This document shows positions 7,540 through 16,700 of a stretch of 56,657 bases of DNA, in pieces (the stretch's first letter is position 1; each line of letters starts with the position of its first letter). The DNA comes from an uncultured Peptococcaceae bacterium. GTDB lineage: Bacteria > Bacillota > Peptococcia > Peptococcales > Peptococcaceae. The position numbers were made by a program, and so were the translations under genes. The notes under the pieces are model-generated. The model did no database searches. It was not told the origin of the DNA and worked only from the letters and a program-made list of their open reading frames with translations. The stretch is taken from the NCBI GenBank assembly GCA_934229395.1, contig CAKQDL010000007.1, positions 1-56,657 of the forward strand. Reading direction: 5' to 3'.

Positions 7540-7790
7540 ATAAAAAGACTCCTTTACAGATTCGTTGGCTTTGTTACTGACTCTATTCTATCATAATATG
7601 ACAAAGTTGGGAATATAAAAATGAGGGTTTGTAAAAATATTGCTTATACATGACCAAATGAGTCCGATAAAAAATTTTGCATTATCAGACTATAAAGAAC
7701 TTTGTGCTTTTTTTAGCAATCTCCACTTGCTAGCATCTTGCGCGTTGGCTATGATTAGCTTAGAAACGATTGTTGAAAGGGGGAAAAGTG

Positions 7791-8429
7791 GTGAAGGCTA
7801 CAAAAATTCCAGAAGCGACCATCACCAGGCTCTCGATGTATTCGAGATATTTGACAGATGCTCTAGAACGAGGCGAGAAAAATGTATCATCTGTAGATAT
7901 TGCTAGAGGTGTACACGGTACGCCGGCGCAGGTGCGCAAGGATTTGGCCTACTTTGGCGATTTTGGTATGCGCGGCGTTGGCTATGATGTGAAGGCCCTC
8001 AACAAAACCATCATGGAAATATTGGGGCTCAATCACAAGTGGCACATGATTTTGGTGGGCGCTGGCAATTTGGGCAGCGCGCTGACGCATTATGCAGGCT
8101 TTGAAAAGCGTGGCTTTGAAATTTCTGCTGTTTTTGACAACGATGTGGACAAAATTGGTATGCGTCTTAATGGACTGCCGATTATGCCTATCAGCAAGAT
8201 GTGCGCCTATATTGAAGAGCACGGTGTGGATATTGCGGTGCTTGCGGTACCGGCCGAGGCGGCGCAGGGTGTGGCAGATATGCTTTGCCAAAGCTCCATC
8301 AAGGGGATTATGAACTTTTCACCCTCGTCACTGGTGCACTGCGATCAATTAGAAATCCGGCAAATTGATTTGGCCGTGAGCTTAGAAAATCTCAGCTATC
8401 GCATTAAAAATAAGGAAGATATGGAGTAA
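7791..8429 (+). CDS. rex: Redox-sensing transcriptional repressor Rex
   Basis: 212 residues from a GTG start. The winged-helix N-terminus has IPEATITRLSMYSRYL and TPAQVRKDLAYFGDFGMRGVGYDV. The Rossmann domain has LVGAGNLGSAL for NADH binding, then the VFDND region and a C-terminal swapped helix (LENLSYRI). Rex represses fermentation and respiration genes until NADH rises. The frame is open to a TTG at 7770, but AAAGGGGG at 7776-7783 fits the GTG at 7791 (7-nt spacing). A terminator follows before maf. A likely target operator is at 48653-48670 upstream of ccs-dsr. Confidence 0.96.
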   Translation: MKATKIPEATITRLSMYSRYLTDALERGEKNVSSVDIARGVHGTPAQVRKDLAYFGDFGMRGVGYDVKALNKTIMEILGLNHKWHMILVGAGNLGSALTHYAGFEKRGFEISAVFDNDVDKIGMRLNGLPIMPISKMCAYIEEHGVDIAVLAVPAEAAQGVADMLCQSSIKGIMNFSPSSLVHCDQLEIRQIDLAVSLENLSYRIKNKEDME

Positions 8430-8461
8430 AGCCTTGGGTTTCGCCAAAGGCTTTTCTTTTT
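8430..8461 (+). terminator. Terminator after rex
   Basis: Stem AGCCTT..GG/CC..AAGGCT, followed by TTTTCTTTTT. It ends directly before the maf ribosome binding site AGGAGG, so it may be partial. Confidence 0.6.
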
Positions 8462-8471
8462 AGGAGGATGT

Positions 8472-9047
8472 ATGAATAGAAAACTTATTTTGGCTTCAAC
8501 CTCACCACGCCGTCAGGAACTGATACAAGAAATCACCACAAATTTTACAGTGTGCGCGCCCTCTCTTGAAGAAGAGGTCTTAGATGAGGCCCTTCCTTTG
8601 AATGATGCGTTAGAAAATCTTGCGGCGCAAAAGGCTATGAGTGTGGCCAAAGCACACCCTGCTGCCTTGGTAATTGGTGCAGATACCATTGTAGTCAAGA
8701 ATGGGCGTGTTTTAGGAAAGCCTAGGGACGCGGACGAGGCAAAGGCCATGCTCCTCATGTTGAGCGGTGCCACTCACGAGGTCATTACGGCGGTGAGCGT
8801 GGTTTGCCAAGAAAAAAACCTCGTACTCAAAGGCCATGACACAAGCTATGTGACCTTTAAAGCCTTGAGTGCGGAAGAAATTGAGGCTTACATTAAAACC
8901 GGCGAGCCAATGGACAAGGCGGGCAGTTACGGCATTCAAGGTGGAGGCGGTGCTTTTGTGGCCGAGCTTACGGGACCTTTTGACAACGTTGTGGGCCTTC
9001 CGGTAGAAAGGCTCAGAGCACTTTTAGAGGAGGCGCAAAATGAGTGA
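8472..9047 (+). CDS. maf: Maf-family nucleoside triphosphate pyrophosphatase
   Basis: 191 residues. Starts with the Maf signature LILASTSPRRQELI; VIGADTIVV and GKPRDADEAKAML follow, then KAGSYGIQGGG and NVVGLPVERL. Maf proteins hydrolyse dTTP/UTP or modified nucleotides to monophosphates and in bacilli affect septation. AGGAGG precedes the ATG. The stop overlaps the radC start by 8 nt. A maf-radC pairing near cell-shape genes is common in Firmicutes, though mreBCD is not here. Confidence 0.95.
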   Translation: MNRKLILASTSPRRQELIQEITTNFTVCAPSLEEEVLDEALPLNDALENLAAQKAMSVAKAHPAALVIGADTIVVKNGRVLGKPRDADEAKAMLLMLSGATHEVITAVSVVCQEKNLVLKGHDTSYVTFKALSAEEIEAYIKTGEPMDKAGSYGIQGGGGAFVAELTGPFDNVVGLPVERLRALLEEAQNE

Positions 9048-9756
9048 GGAAAAAAAGCCAACGATGAAGGAGCGCCCGAGCGATTTGCAGCCAAGAGAGC
9101 GGCTCATAGCCCAGTCGCCACGCGCTTTAAGCACGGCGGAGCTTTTTGCCATTTTGCTCCATACGGGCACCAGCGAAAAGGATGTGCTGAGTCTTTCAAA
9201 CGATTTGCTGATGGCTGTTGGCGGTTTGGAAGGTATGCTTGACCAAACGGTGGAAAGCCTTTGCCGTGTAAAGGGCGTTGGCCCGGCCAAGGCGGCAACC
9301 CTTTTGGCTGCTGTGGAGCTGGCGAGGCGTCTATTGCACCTAGAAAAGAAGCGGGACCAACAGGAGGTGTGCGATGCAGCCTCTGCCGCCAGAGCCTTAC
9401 GCGCCAATTTGCGTGTGAGCGAGCAGGAGTGCTTTATGGTGCTGCTTTTGGACGTGAAAAACCGCCTTATTGGCAGTCGTGAGCTTTTTGTAGGAACGGT
9501 GAACAGCACCAATGTGCATCCTAGAGATATTTTTCGCGAGGCCGTGCGTATGAACGCTGTGTCTGTTATTGTTGGGCACAATCACCCAAGTGGGGATTTG
9601 AATCCGAGCAAGGCGGATATTGCTCTCACCAGGCGTCTTTTGGATGCTGGGAAAATCATGGGTATCCCACTTTTGGATCATATTATTGTGGGCGATTTTT
9701 TTGAAGAGACCTATTTGAGCTTCAAAGAAGAGAATCTATTGGACGCTACCCTATAA
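9040..9756 (+). CDS. radC: RadC family protein (JAMM/MPN domain)
   Basis: 238 residues. The N-terminal helix-hairpin-helix region (PRERLIAQSPRALSTAELFAILL, then CRVKGVGPAKAATLLAAVEL) is followed by the MPN domain with a JAMM metal site: E in IFREAVRMNA, then HNHPSGDLNPSKAD. RadC was named for DNA repair, but its biochemical role is unresolved; a metal-dependent nuclease or peptidase-type activity has been proposed. Translationally coupled to maf by an 8-nt overlap. Confidence 0.95.
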   Translation: MSEEKKPTMKERPSDLQPRERLIAQSPRALSTAELFAILLHTGTSEKDVLSLSNDLLMAVGGLEGMLDQTVESLCRVKGVGPAKAATLLAAVELARRLLHLEKKRDQQEVCDAASAARALRANLRVSEQECFMVLLLDVKNRLIGSRELFVGTVNSTNVHPRDIFREAVRMNAVSVIVGHNHPSGDLNPSKADIALTRRLLDAGKIMGIPLLDHIIVGDFFEETYLSFKEENLLDATL

Positions 9757-9781
9757 ATATCACGGAAATGCTGGTTGGCGC

Positions 9782-9835
9782 TTGTGAAAAAATATGCAAA
9801 AGCCAAAGGAAAAGTTTTTTTTATGGTCATTTTTA
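9782..9835 (+). terminator. Weak candidate terminator after radC
   Basis: TTGGC (9775-9779) can pair with GCCAA (9802-9806), with TTG/CAA inside, and an interrupted T-run (GTTTTTTTT) follows. The stem is short and the loop long. Confidence 0.35.
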
Positions 9836-9866
9836 GAAAAAAGATGCATAAATGTTAAAAAACACT

Positions 9867-9872
9867 TATAAT
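9867..9872 (+). promoter_or_regulatory. pyc: Probable -10 element of the pyc promoter
   Basis: A perfect TATAAT followed by ATAGG, about 90 nt before the pyc start in an AT-rich stretch. No good -35 hexamer is seen at 16-18 nt, so an activator or an alternative sigma contact may be needed. Confidence 0.5.
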
Positions 9873-9963
9873 ATAGGTTACATATCACTCTAAAATGAGC
9901 ATCTGTAAATAGATGAGGCATTCTGACACACAGATGCCGTGAACCAAACAAGGAGGTAGGACT

Positions 9964-12900
9964 GTGAAAGAAATCAAAACTATTTTGGTTGCAAACCGCG
10001 GTGAAATCGCGATCCGTATTTTCCGTGCATGTAAGGAACTTGGCATTCGTAGTGTTGCAATCTATTCAGAAGAAGACAAAAATTCTCTTTACCGTACTAT
10101 GGCTGACGAATCCTATCGTGTTGGCAAGGGCAAGACACCTGTTGACGCGTACTTGGATATTTCCGGCATTATTACCCTCGCAAAATCTAAGGGGGTAGAC
10201 GCCATCCACCCAGGCTATGGCTTCCTTTCTGAAAACGCTGACTTTGCGAAAGCTTGCGAAGAAGCTGGTATTGAATTTATTGGCCCTGACCACAATATGC
10301 TCAACGCCTTGGGCGACAAAATCCAATCTAAGAAGGTTGCAATTGAAGTAGGCGTGCCTACCATTCCTGGTGTAGAACGTGCTGCCCTTAACGTAGAAGA
10401 AGCAAAGGAATTTGCCAAGGTTTGCGGCTATCCAGTCATCATCAAGGCATCCGCTGGCGGCGGTGGCCGTGGTATGCGTATCGTGCGTGCCGAAGAGGAC
10501 ATGGAAGCAGAATACAACAGCGCTACCAGCGAAGCCAAGAAGGCTTTTGGTATTGCCGACGTGTTCGTTGAAAAATACATCGAAAACCCTAAGCACATCG
10601 AAGTGCAAATCTTGGGCGACAAATATGGCAACATTGTTCACCTTTTTGAACGTGACTGCTCCATTCAACGCCGTCATCAAAAGGTCATCGAATTTGCGCC
10701 ATCCCTCATTTTGAACGACGCGCAACGTGAAGCCATCTGCGAAGACGCTATTAAAATTGCGCAACACGTCAACTACCGCAGTGCTGGTACCGTAGAATTC
10801 CTCGTAGACAAAAACGGCGACCACTACTTCATCGAAATGAACCCACGTATTCAGGTAGAACACTGCGTTACCGAACAAATCACCGATATTGACCTTGTGC
10901 AAGCGCAAATCCGCGTGGCTCAAGGCTACAAGCTCGATTCTCCTGAAATCAACATCCCTAGCCAAGATGCTATTACCTATCATGGCTATGCCATCCAATG
11001 CCGTGTAACTACCGAAGACCCTGCAAACAACTTTGCACCAGACACCGGTACCATCGACGTATACCGTTCTAGCTCCGGCAAGGGCATCCGTCTTGACAGT
11101 GGTAACGCTTATGCAGGCGCAAAGATTTCCCCATTCTACGACAGCCTCTTGGTTAAGATTATTGCTTACAACCGCACCTTTGAAGGCACCATCAACAGCG
11201 CACTTCGTTGCTTGAACGAAACCAAAATCAAGGGCGTAAAGACCAACATTGGCTTCCTTATCAACGTATTGAACCACGAATCCTTCCGCAAGGGCCAATG
11301 CGACACTGGCTTTATTGCACAAACCCCTGAGCTCTTCCAAATCCACAAGGGCGACAACATGGAAGGCAAGATTTTGACCTTCTTAGCCAACAAGGCTGTG
11401 AACGAAATCAAGGGCGAAAAGCCAGATTTTGATGAAATTGACGTGCCATGCTTTGACAAGCCACTCCTTCTTCGTGGTACCAAGCAAATGCTTGACGAAC
11501 AAGGTCCTAAGGCTGTAGCTGATTGGGTACTCGGCCAAGACAAGCTTCTCCTTACCGATACCTCCATGCGTGACGCGCAACAATCCTTGCTCGCTACCCG
11601 TATGCGTACCGTAGATATGACCCGTATTGCACCTGCTTATGCAACCGCTGCAAAGGATTTCTTCTCTCTCGAAATGTGGGGCGGCGCTACCTTTGATACC
11701 TCCTACCGTTTTTTGAAGGAATCTCCATGGGATCGTCTTGACCAACTCCGTACCGCCATTCCAAATGTATTGTTCCAAATGCTTTTGCGTGGCGCCAATG
11801 GCGTAGGCTACAAAAACTATCCAGACAACCTCATTCGTGAATTCGTTCGCGAATCTGCACAAAGCGGTATCGACGTGTTCCGTATCTTTGACTCCCTCAA
11901 CTGGCTCAAGGCTATGGAAGTATCCATCGACGAAGCTTTGAAGCAAGACAAGATTGTTGAAGGCTGCATCTGCTACACTGGTGACATCACCGATAAGGCA
12001 CGCAGAAAATACAACCTTGACTACTACATCCAAAAGGCCAAGGAAATCGAAAGCATGGGCTGCCATTTCTTAGGCATCAAGGACATGAGTGCGCTTCTCA
12101 AGCCAACTGCTGCTTATGAACTCGTAAGCGCTCTTAAAGAAAACATCGACATTCCAATTCACCTCCACACCCATGACTCTACCGGTAACGGCATTGCTAC
12201 CCTTCTTATGGCTGCCAATGCTGGCGTTGACGTTGTCGACGTTGCCTTCAATGGTGTGGCAGGTCTTACCAGCCAACCAGGTCTTAACTCCTTGGTTGCT
12301 GCACTTACCAACACCAGCCGCGACACTGGCCTTGACCAAGACAAGCTCCAAAAGGTTTCTGACTACTGGGGCGATGTGCGTAAGATTTATGCACCATTCG
12401 AATCTGGTCTCCGCAGTGGTTCTGCTGAAATCTACAAGTACGAAATCCCTGGCGGCCAATACTCCAACCTCAAGCCACAGGTTGAAAGCTTCGGCCTAGG
12501 CCATAAGTTTGACGATGTGAAGCAAATGTATGCAACTGTTAACGACATGCTCGGCGACATCGTAAAGGTTACCCCATCCTCCAAGGCTGTAGGCGACATG
12601 GCCATCTTCATGGTTCAAAACAACCTCACCCCAGAAAACATTGTTGAAAAGGGCAAGAACATGGACTTCCCAGATTCCATCGTTTCTTACTTTGAAGGCA
12701 TGATGGGCCAACCAGAAGGCGGCTTCCCAGAAGACCTCCAAAAGGTTGTTCTAAAGGAAAAAGAAGCCATCACCTGCCGTCCTGGTGAGCTCCTTGAAGA
12801 CGAAGACCTCGAAGCTGACAAGGCATACCTCAAGAAGGAATTCGGCATTGACGCTGGTCGCAGAGAAGCTTTGAGCTATGCCCTCTATCCACGTATGTAT

Positions 12901-13395
12901 GAAGAATACTTGAAGGGCCTCAAGACTCAGCCAATTCTTGAAAACATGGACAGCGATCTCTTCTTCTTTGGCCTCAACAAGGGCGAAAGTGGCGATATTG
13001 ACCTCGAAGAAGGTAAAATCATCAATGTTCGCCTTCTTGAAATCAAGGAGCCAGACGAAGAAGGCAACTCCATTGTGGCCTTTGAAGTGAACGGCAGCTA
13101 CCGTACCGTTAAGGTTGCCAACGAAGCTGCTGCGAAATCTCTCACCATTGTTCGTAAGCCAATGGCTGACCAAGACAACCCTGCACACGTTGGTGCCAAC
13201 ATCCCTGGTACCGTTATCAAGATTTTGGTGAAGGAAGGCGATGAAATCGCTGAAAACCAACCACTCATGATTCTTGAAGCCATGAAGATGGAAACCAACG
13301 TACTCAGCCCACGCGATGGCAAGGTGGCACGTATTCTCGTTGAAGAAGGCGTGCAAGTAGAAGCTGGCGAACTCATTGTAGAGCTTGATGTTTAA
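9964..13395 (+). CDS. pyc: Pyruvate carboxylase
   Basis: 1143 residues from GTG, with AAGGAGG upstream. A single-chain enzyme making oxaloacetate from pyruvate, bicarbonate and ATP. Biotin carboxylase domain is about 1-450 (ILVANRGEIAIRIFRA; ATP loop KASAGGGGRGMR; EMNPRIQVEH). Carboxyltransferase domain is about 530-810 (TDTSMRDAQQSLLATRMRT; the metal site includes HLHTHDSTGNG). The C-terminal biotinyl domain has EAMKMET with the biotin-accepting Lys1108. Strong codon bias toward C-ending codons suggests high expression. Likely feeds reductive TCA-type anaplerosis and aspartate/threonine synthesis. Confidence 0.97.
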   Translation: MKEIKTILVANRGEIAIRIFRACKELGIRSVAIYSEEDKNSLYRTMADESYRVGKGKTPVDAYLDISGIITLAKSKGVDAIHPGYGFLSENADFAKACEEAGIEFIGPDHNMLNALGDKIQSKKVAIEVGVPTIPGVERAALNVEEAKEFAKVCGYPVIIKASAGGGGRGMRIVRAEEDMEAEYNSATSEAKKAFGIADVFVEKYIENPKHIEVQILGDKYGNIVHLFERDCSIQRRHQKVIEFAPSLILNDAQREAICEDAIKIAQHVNYRSAGTVEFLVDKNGDHYFIEMNPRIQVEHCVTEQITDIDLVQAQIRVAQGYKLDSPEINIPSQDAITYHGYAIQCRVTTEDPANNFAPDTGTIDVYRSSSGKGIRLDSGNAYAGAKISPFYDSLLVKIIAYNRTFEGTINSALRCLNETKIKGVKTNIGFLINVLNHESFRKGQCDTGFIAQTPELFQIHKGDNMEGKILTFLANKAVNEIKGEKPDFDEIDVPCFDKPLLLRGTKQMLDEQGPKAVADWVLGQDKLLLTDTSMRDAQQSLLATRMRTVDMTRIAPAYATAAKDFFSLEMWGGATFDTSYRFLKESPWDRLDQLRTAIPNVLFQMLLRGANGVGYKNYPDNLIREFVRESAQSGIDVFRIFDSLNWLKAMEVSIDEALKQDKIVEGCICYTGDITDKARRKYNLDYYIQKAKEIESMGCHFLGIKDMSALLKPTAAYELVSALKENIDIPIHLHTHDSTGNGIATLLMAANAGVDVVDVAFNGVAGLTSQPGLNSLVAALTNTSRDTGLDQDKLQKVSDYWGDVRKIYAPFESGLRSGSAEIYKYEIPGGQYSNLKPQVESFGLGHKFDDVKQMYATVNDMLGDIVKVTPSSKAVGDMAIFMVQNNLTPENIVEKGKNMDFPDSIVSYFEGMMGQPEGGFPEDLQKVVLKEKEAITCRPGELLEDEDLEADKAYLKKEFGIDAGRREALSYALYPRMYEEYLKGLKTQPILENMDSDLFFFGLNKGESGDIDLEEGKIINVRLLEIKEPDEEGNSIVAFEVNGSYRTVKVANEAAAKSLTIVRKPMADQDNPAHVGANIPGTVIKILVKEGDEIAENQPLMILEAMKMETNVLSPRDGKVARILVEEGVQVEAGELIVELDV

Positions 13396-13407
13396 TTAGA
13401 CTTTCCG

Positions 13408-13446
13408 CATGGGAACGGCTGCCTAAGGCTGTTCCCATGTTTTTTT
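13408..13446 (+). terminator. Terminator of pyc
   Basis: Stem CATGGGAAC (13408-13416) with GTTCCCATG (13431-13439) plus inner GGC pairing, followed by seven T. The tail runs into the leader of the next gene. Confidence 0.9.
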
Positions 13447-13463
13447 ATTGGGGAGGTGACCTT

Positions 13464-13769
13464 GTGGAACTCATCGAAAAGATTTTTAAACCGCTCCTTA
13501 CCCTGGCGGCTTTTGTCTGGCTTGTTTTGGCCGCTACCCAAACCCTTAATACCAATCAGCTCTTGATTTATATGGGGGTATTGAGTATTCTAATGGGTAT
13601 AAGAAATTTGCTGATTTTAAACGTGAGCGCAAAAACGAAGGCGTATCACGAAAAAATCCAAAATTATGTGGATCGTTACGGCAAGCACGATGGCCTTATT
13701 CGTTATGCGGTGATGCTTATTGGCGCCTATTTGGTCCTCGGCGTGATTTTGATTGTTGTTAGTGTATAA
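13464..13769 (+). CDS. Small membrane protein, unknown function
   Basis: 101 residues from GTG at 13464, chosen because GGGGAGGTGA lies at 13450-13459; the longer frame starting at 13437 would begin inside the pyc terminator. Three hydrophobic segments are visible: about 8-26 (LLTLAAFVWLVLAATQ), 32-51 (LLIYMGVLSILMGIRNLLIL) and 80-101 (RYAVMLIGAYLVLGVILIVV). A Lys/Tyr-rich hydrophilic loop lies between the second and third. No recognised family. It lies 16 nt upstream of the recJ fusion gene and is probably co-transcribed with it. Confidence 0.65.
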   Translation: MELIEKIFKPLLTLAAFVWLVLAATQTLNTNQLLIYMGVLSILMGIRNLLILNVSAKTKAYHEKIQNYVDRYGKHDGLIRYAVMLIGAYLVLGVILIVVSV

Positions 13770-13791
13770 TTTATAAAGGGGAGACATGATA

Positions 13792-16700
13792 ATGAAAACT
13801 TGGAAGTTTCGTTCTTCTTCTCATGCCTCCGCACGTTCTTTGGCTGACGCCATGAACCTTCCATTGCCCTTGGCGCGCATTCTTGTGAGCCGCGGCTTTG
13901 GCAATGAGGAGGCGGCGTCGGCCTTTTTGTATGCTTCTTTAGATGAGCTCAGCGGGCCCTACCGTCTGCTGAATATGGGCGTGGCGGTAGAAGGCATTGA
14001 AGAGGCCTTAAAGCAAAAGAAGAAGATTGTGGTTTATGGCGACTATGATGTGGATGGCATTTGCGCCGTGACGCTTTTGCACGAGGTCTTTGCATGGTTT
14101 GGCGTGGATGTGGCCACTTATATTCCGAGCCGTTTTAAGGAAGGCTATGGCCTCAATGGCATTGCCCTAGAAAAGCTCCACAGCGAAGGCTATGAGCTGG
14201 TGATTACCGTGGACAACGGGATTGCAGCCAAGGATTTGGTGGAGGCGTACCAAAAAAAGGGCATGGATTTTATTGTGACCGACCACCACTCCCTGCCAGA
14301 AGCCTTGCCGACGTGCACCATTGTGAACCCGCTTTTGTGTGAGATGCCTGAAGAGCCTTTTTATCGCCTTTGTGGTACCGGTGTGGCTTATATGTTGGCC
14401 ATGGCCATGCTGATTCGCCTAAAGCCTGAGGCCTACGACGAATGGCATCGTCGCAAGCTCCTAGACCTTGTCGCCTTGGCCACGGTGGCCGATATGGTTC
14501 CTCTTTTAAACGACAACCGTATTCTTGTGCGTGAGGGGCTTAGGGTTATCAATGCATCGCCTAGAGCCGGCCTGCGTGCCCTTATAGAGCTCACCTGTGG
14601 CGATAAGGACATTTTTGCGAGTGATATTGCCTATCGCTTGGCGCCGTGTGTGAACGCCTGCGGCCGCCTTGACCGCACAGACCTCGCTGTGGCCCTCTTC
14701 CGTTACGATCAAGAGGACGAAGGCACTCTCACCCTTTTGGCCACTGAGGTGCGCGATACCAACAGCGAACGTAAGGACATTGAGCGCGAGATGACAAAGG
14801 AGGCCATTGCATGCTTTGAGGACTACACAGGCAAGATGATGTCGGCGGTGGCCTTTGGCGAGGATTGGCACCCTGGCGTTATCGGCGTCACGGCTGCAAG
14901 ACTTGTGGAGCATTTTCACGTGCCGTCCATTGTTTTTACGGCCGCCGGCAGTGGCGATGAGGCGCTCCTTTCGGGCTCTGCACGTTCTGTGAAGGGCTTT
15001 GATTTGTTTGGAAACCTAAGCCTCCTAAAGGATTACCTTGTGCGCTTTGGTGGTCACAAAATGGCGGCAGGGCTGACCATTAAAAGAGAAAACCTTGCGG
15101 CTTTTACTGAAGCCTTTAACGAAGCGTGTAGCCATTTTGAGGAGGCCATCGACCAAGATGAGCTTTGGATTGACGATGTGCTGCGCTTAGACGAGGCCAC
15201 TGAGGAGCTAGAAAAGGCCATGCGCCTGATGGAGCCTTGTGGCTTTGACAACACAGAGCCTCTTTTTGCCCTAGAGCACCAGGGTCACTTTGAGCACCAT
15301 GCCATTGGCCATGACGGCGATCACCTGCGCCTAAGCTTTCCAACAAAGGATGGCGGTGCGCTTCAGGCCATTGCCTTCCGTAAGGGCGATTATGAATTTT
15401 TGAATAAGCGCCGCTATGATTTTGCCTTTCATTTGGGCGAAAACTGCTTCCGTGGGCTCTGCCGTTTACAGCTCAATGTGACAGACATTGCCCCGTCCTG
15501 GCAGGCAGAGGAACGCGCTGAGCTCGCAAGTGTGATGCGCCACGGCGAAACCTACGCCGAAAGCGAACTGGGTGGCCTTTGTGATAAGCCTTTCTTTTAT
15601 ACAAAAATTCGTGGCGTGAGCTACGCCAACCGTCAGGATTTAATCACAAGCCTCAAAGTAGGCGACGCCATTACCCTCTTGCGCGAGGCCAACAATCCAG
15701 CCGATAAAAATGCTGTGGCCTGCCTCACAAAGGATGGCGGCACCGTGGGCTATTTGTCACGCGCCATTGCGGCTCAGCTGGCGCCTATGATGGATTTGGG
15801 TGCGCACTACGCTGCTGAGGTTTGCGGCCTCACTGGCGGCGAGGCGCAAAACCATGGCGTGAATTTATTGGTGCACAACCTAAGCCATAGGGAAAGCAAC
15901 CAAAGTCAGATGGCGAGCAAGGAGACCCTCGCGTCCCTCGATACCGATGCCCTTTTGGCCATCTTGACCGACGCCATCATTGGTGACGAGGAGCCAAACG
16001 AGATTCAAATCCAGGCCGTGCGCGCCCTTTTGGACCACAAGGACACAGCCGTTGTGATGCCTACAGGACGCGGCAAGTCCCTCATTTATCAATTGGCAGC
16101 CGGCGTCTTTGCCCTGCGCGACAAAAAGCTCACGGTGGTGATTTCTCCCCTCAAGGCCCTCATTAACGATCAATATCTTTCACTTACAGACCATCTTGCG
16201 CCCTTGGGCTTGCGCATCTATAAGGGCAATGGTGATTTGAGCCAAAAGGAGCGCGAAGCGCTTTTGGCCAAGCTAGAAGCGGGTGAGGTGGACCTCCTGC
16301 TCGCTACGCCAGAATTTTTCGTGCGTCACCGCGCGCTCTTTTTGGCCCAAAAGGAACGCCTTGGGATGATTGTCCTAGACGAGGCCCATCACGCCCTCGA
16401 CAAGCGCGTGGCCTATAGAGCCTTGCGTCAGCTCAAGCCAAGCTTTGAGGAGAGCGTGTGGCTCTACCTCACAGCCACCGTTCCTCAGGCACAATCTGAT
16501 GCATTTGCACAATTAATTTCTGGCGCAGCTCTTTATATTGATGAGCATATCCGCTATAATTTACATATTACAGATGGTCGGCACAGCGACCAAAAGCTGG
16601 TCTATCTCTACAGACTTTTCATGCATCCAGAGAAAACCATCTGTTACGTCAACAGTCGCAAGCAGGCCTTTGCTTTGGCCAGACGCCTAAGAGAAATCCT

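Noticed and set aside
9782..9799. TTGTGAAAAAATATGCAA as a Rex operator for pyc
   Set aside because: Left half is perfect but the right half is poor (13 of 18), it lies about 70 nt upstream of the -10 and overlaps a possible radC terminator hairpin.
10066..11346. Long open frame (426 codons) antisense to pyc, and similar ones opposite tyrS (4896-6002), aspS (22887-23864), ftsH (37977-39035) and dsrK (52071-52943)
   Set aside because: They mirror strongly biased, conserved genes; antisense stops are rare because of codon bias. No ribosome binding site or family resemblance.
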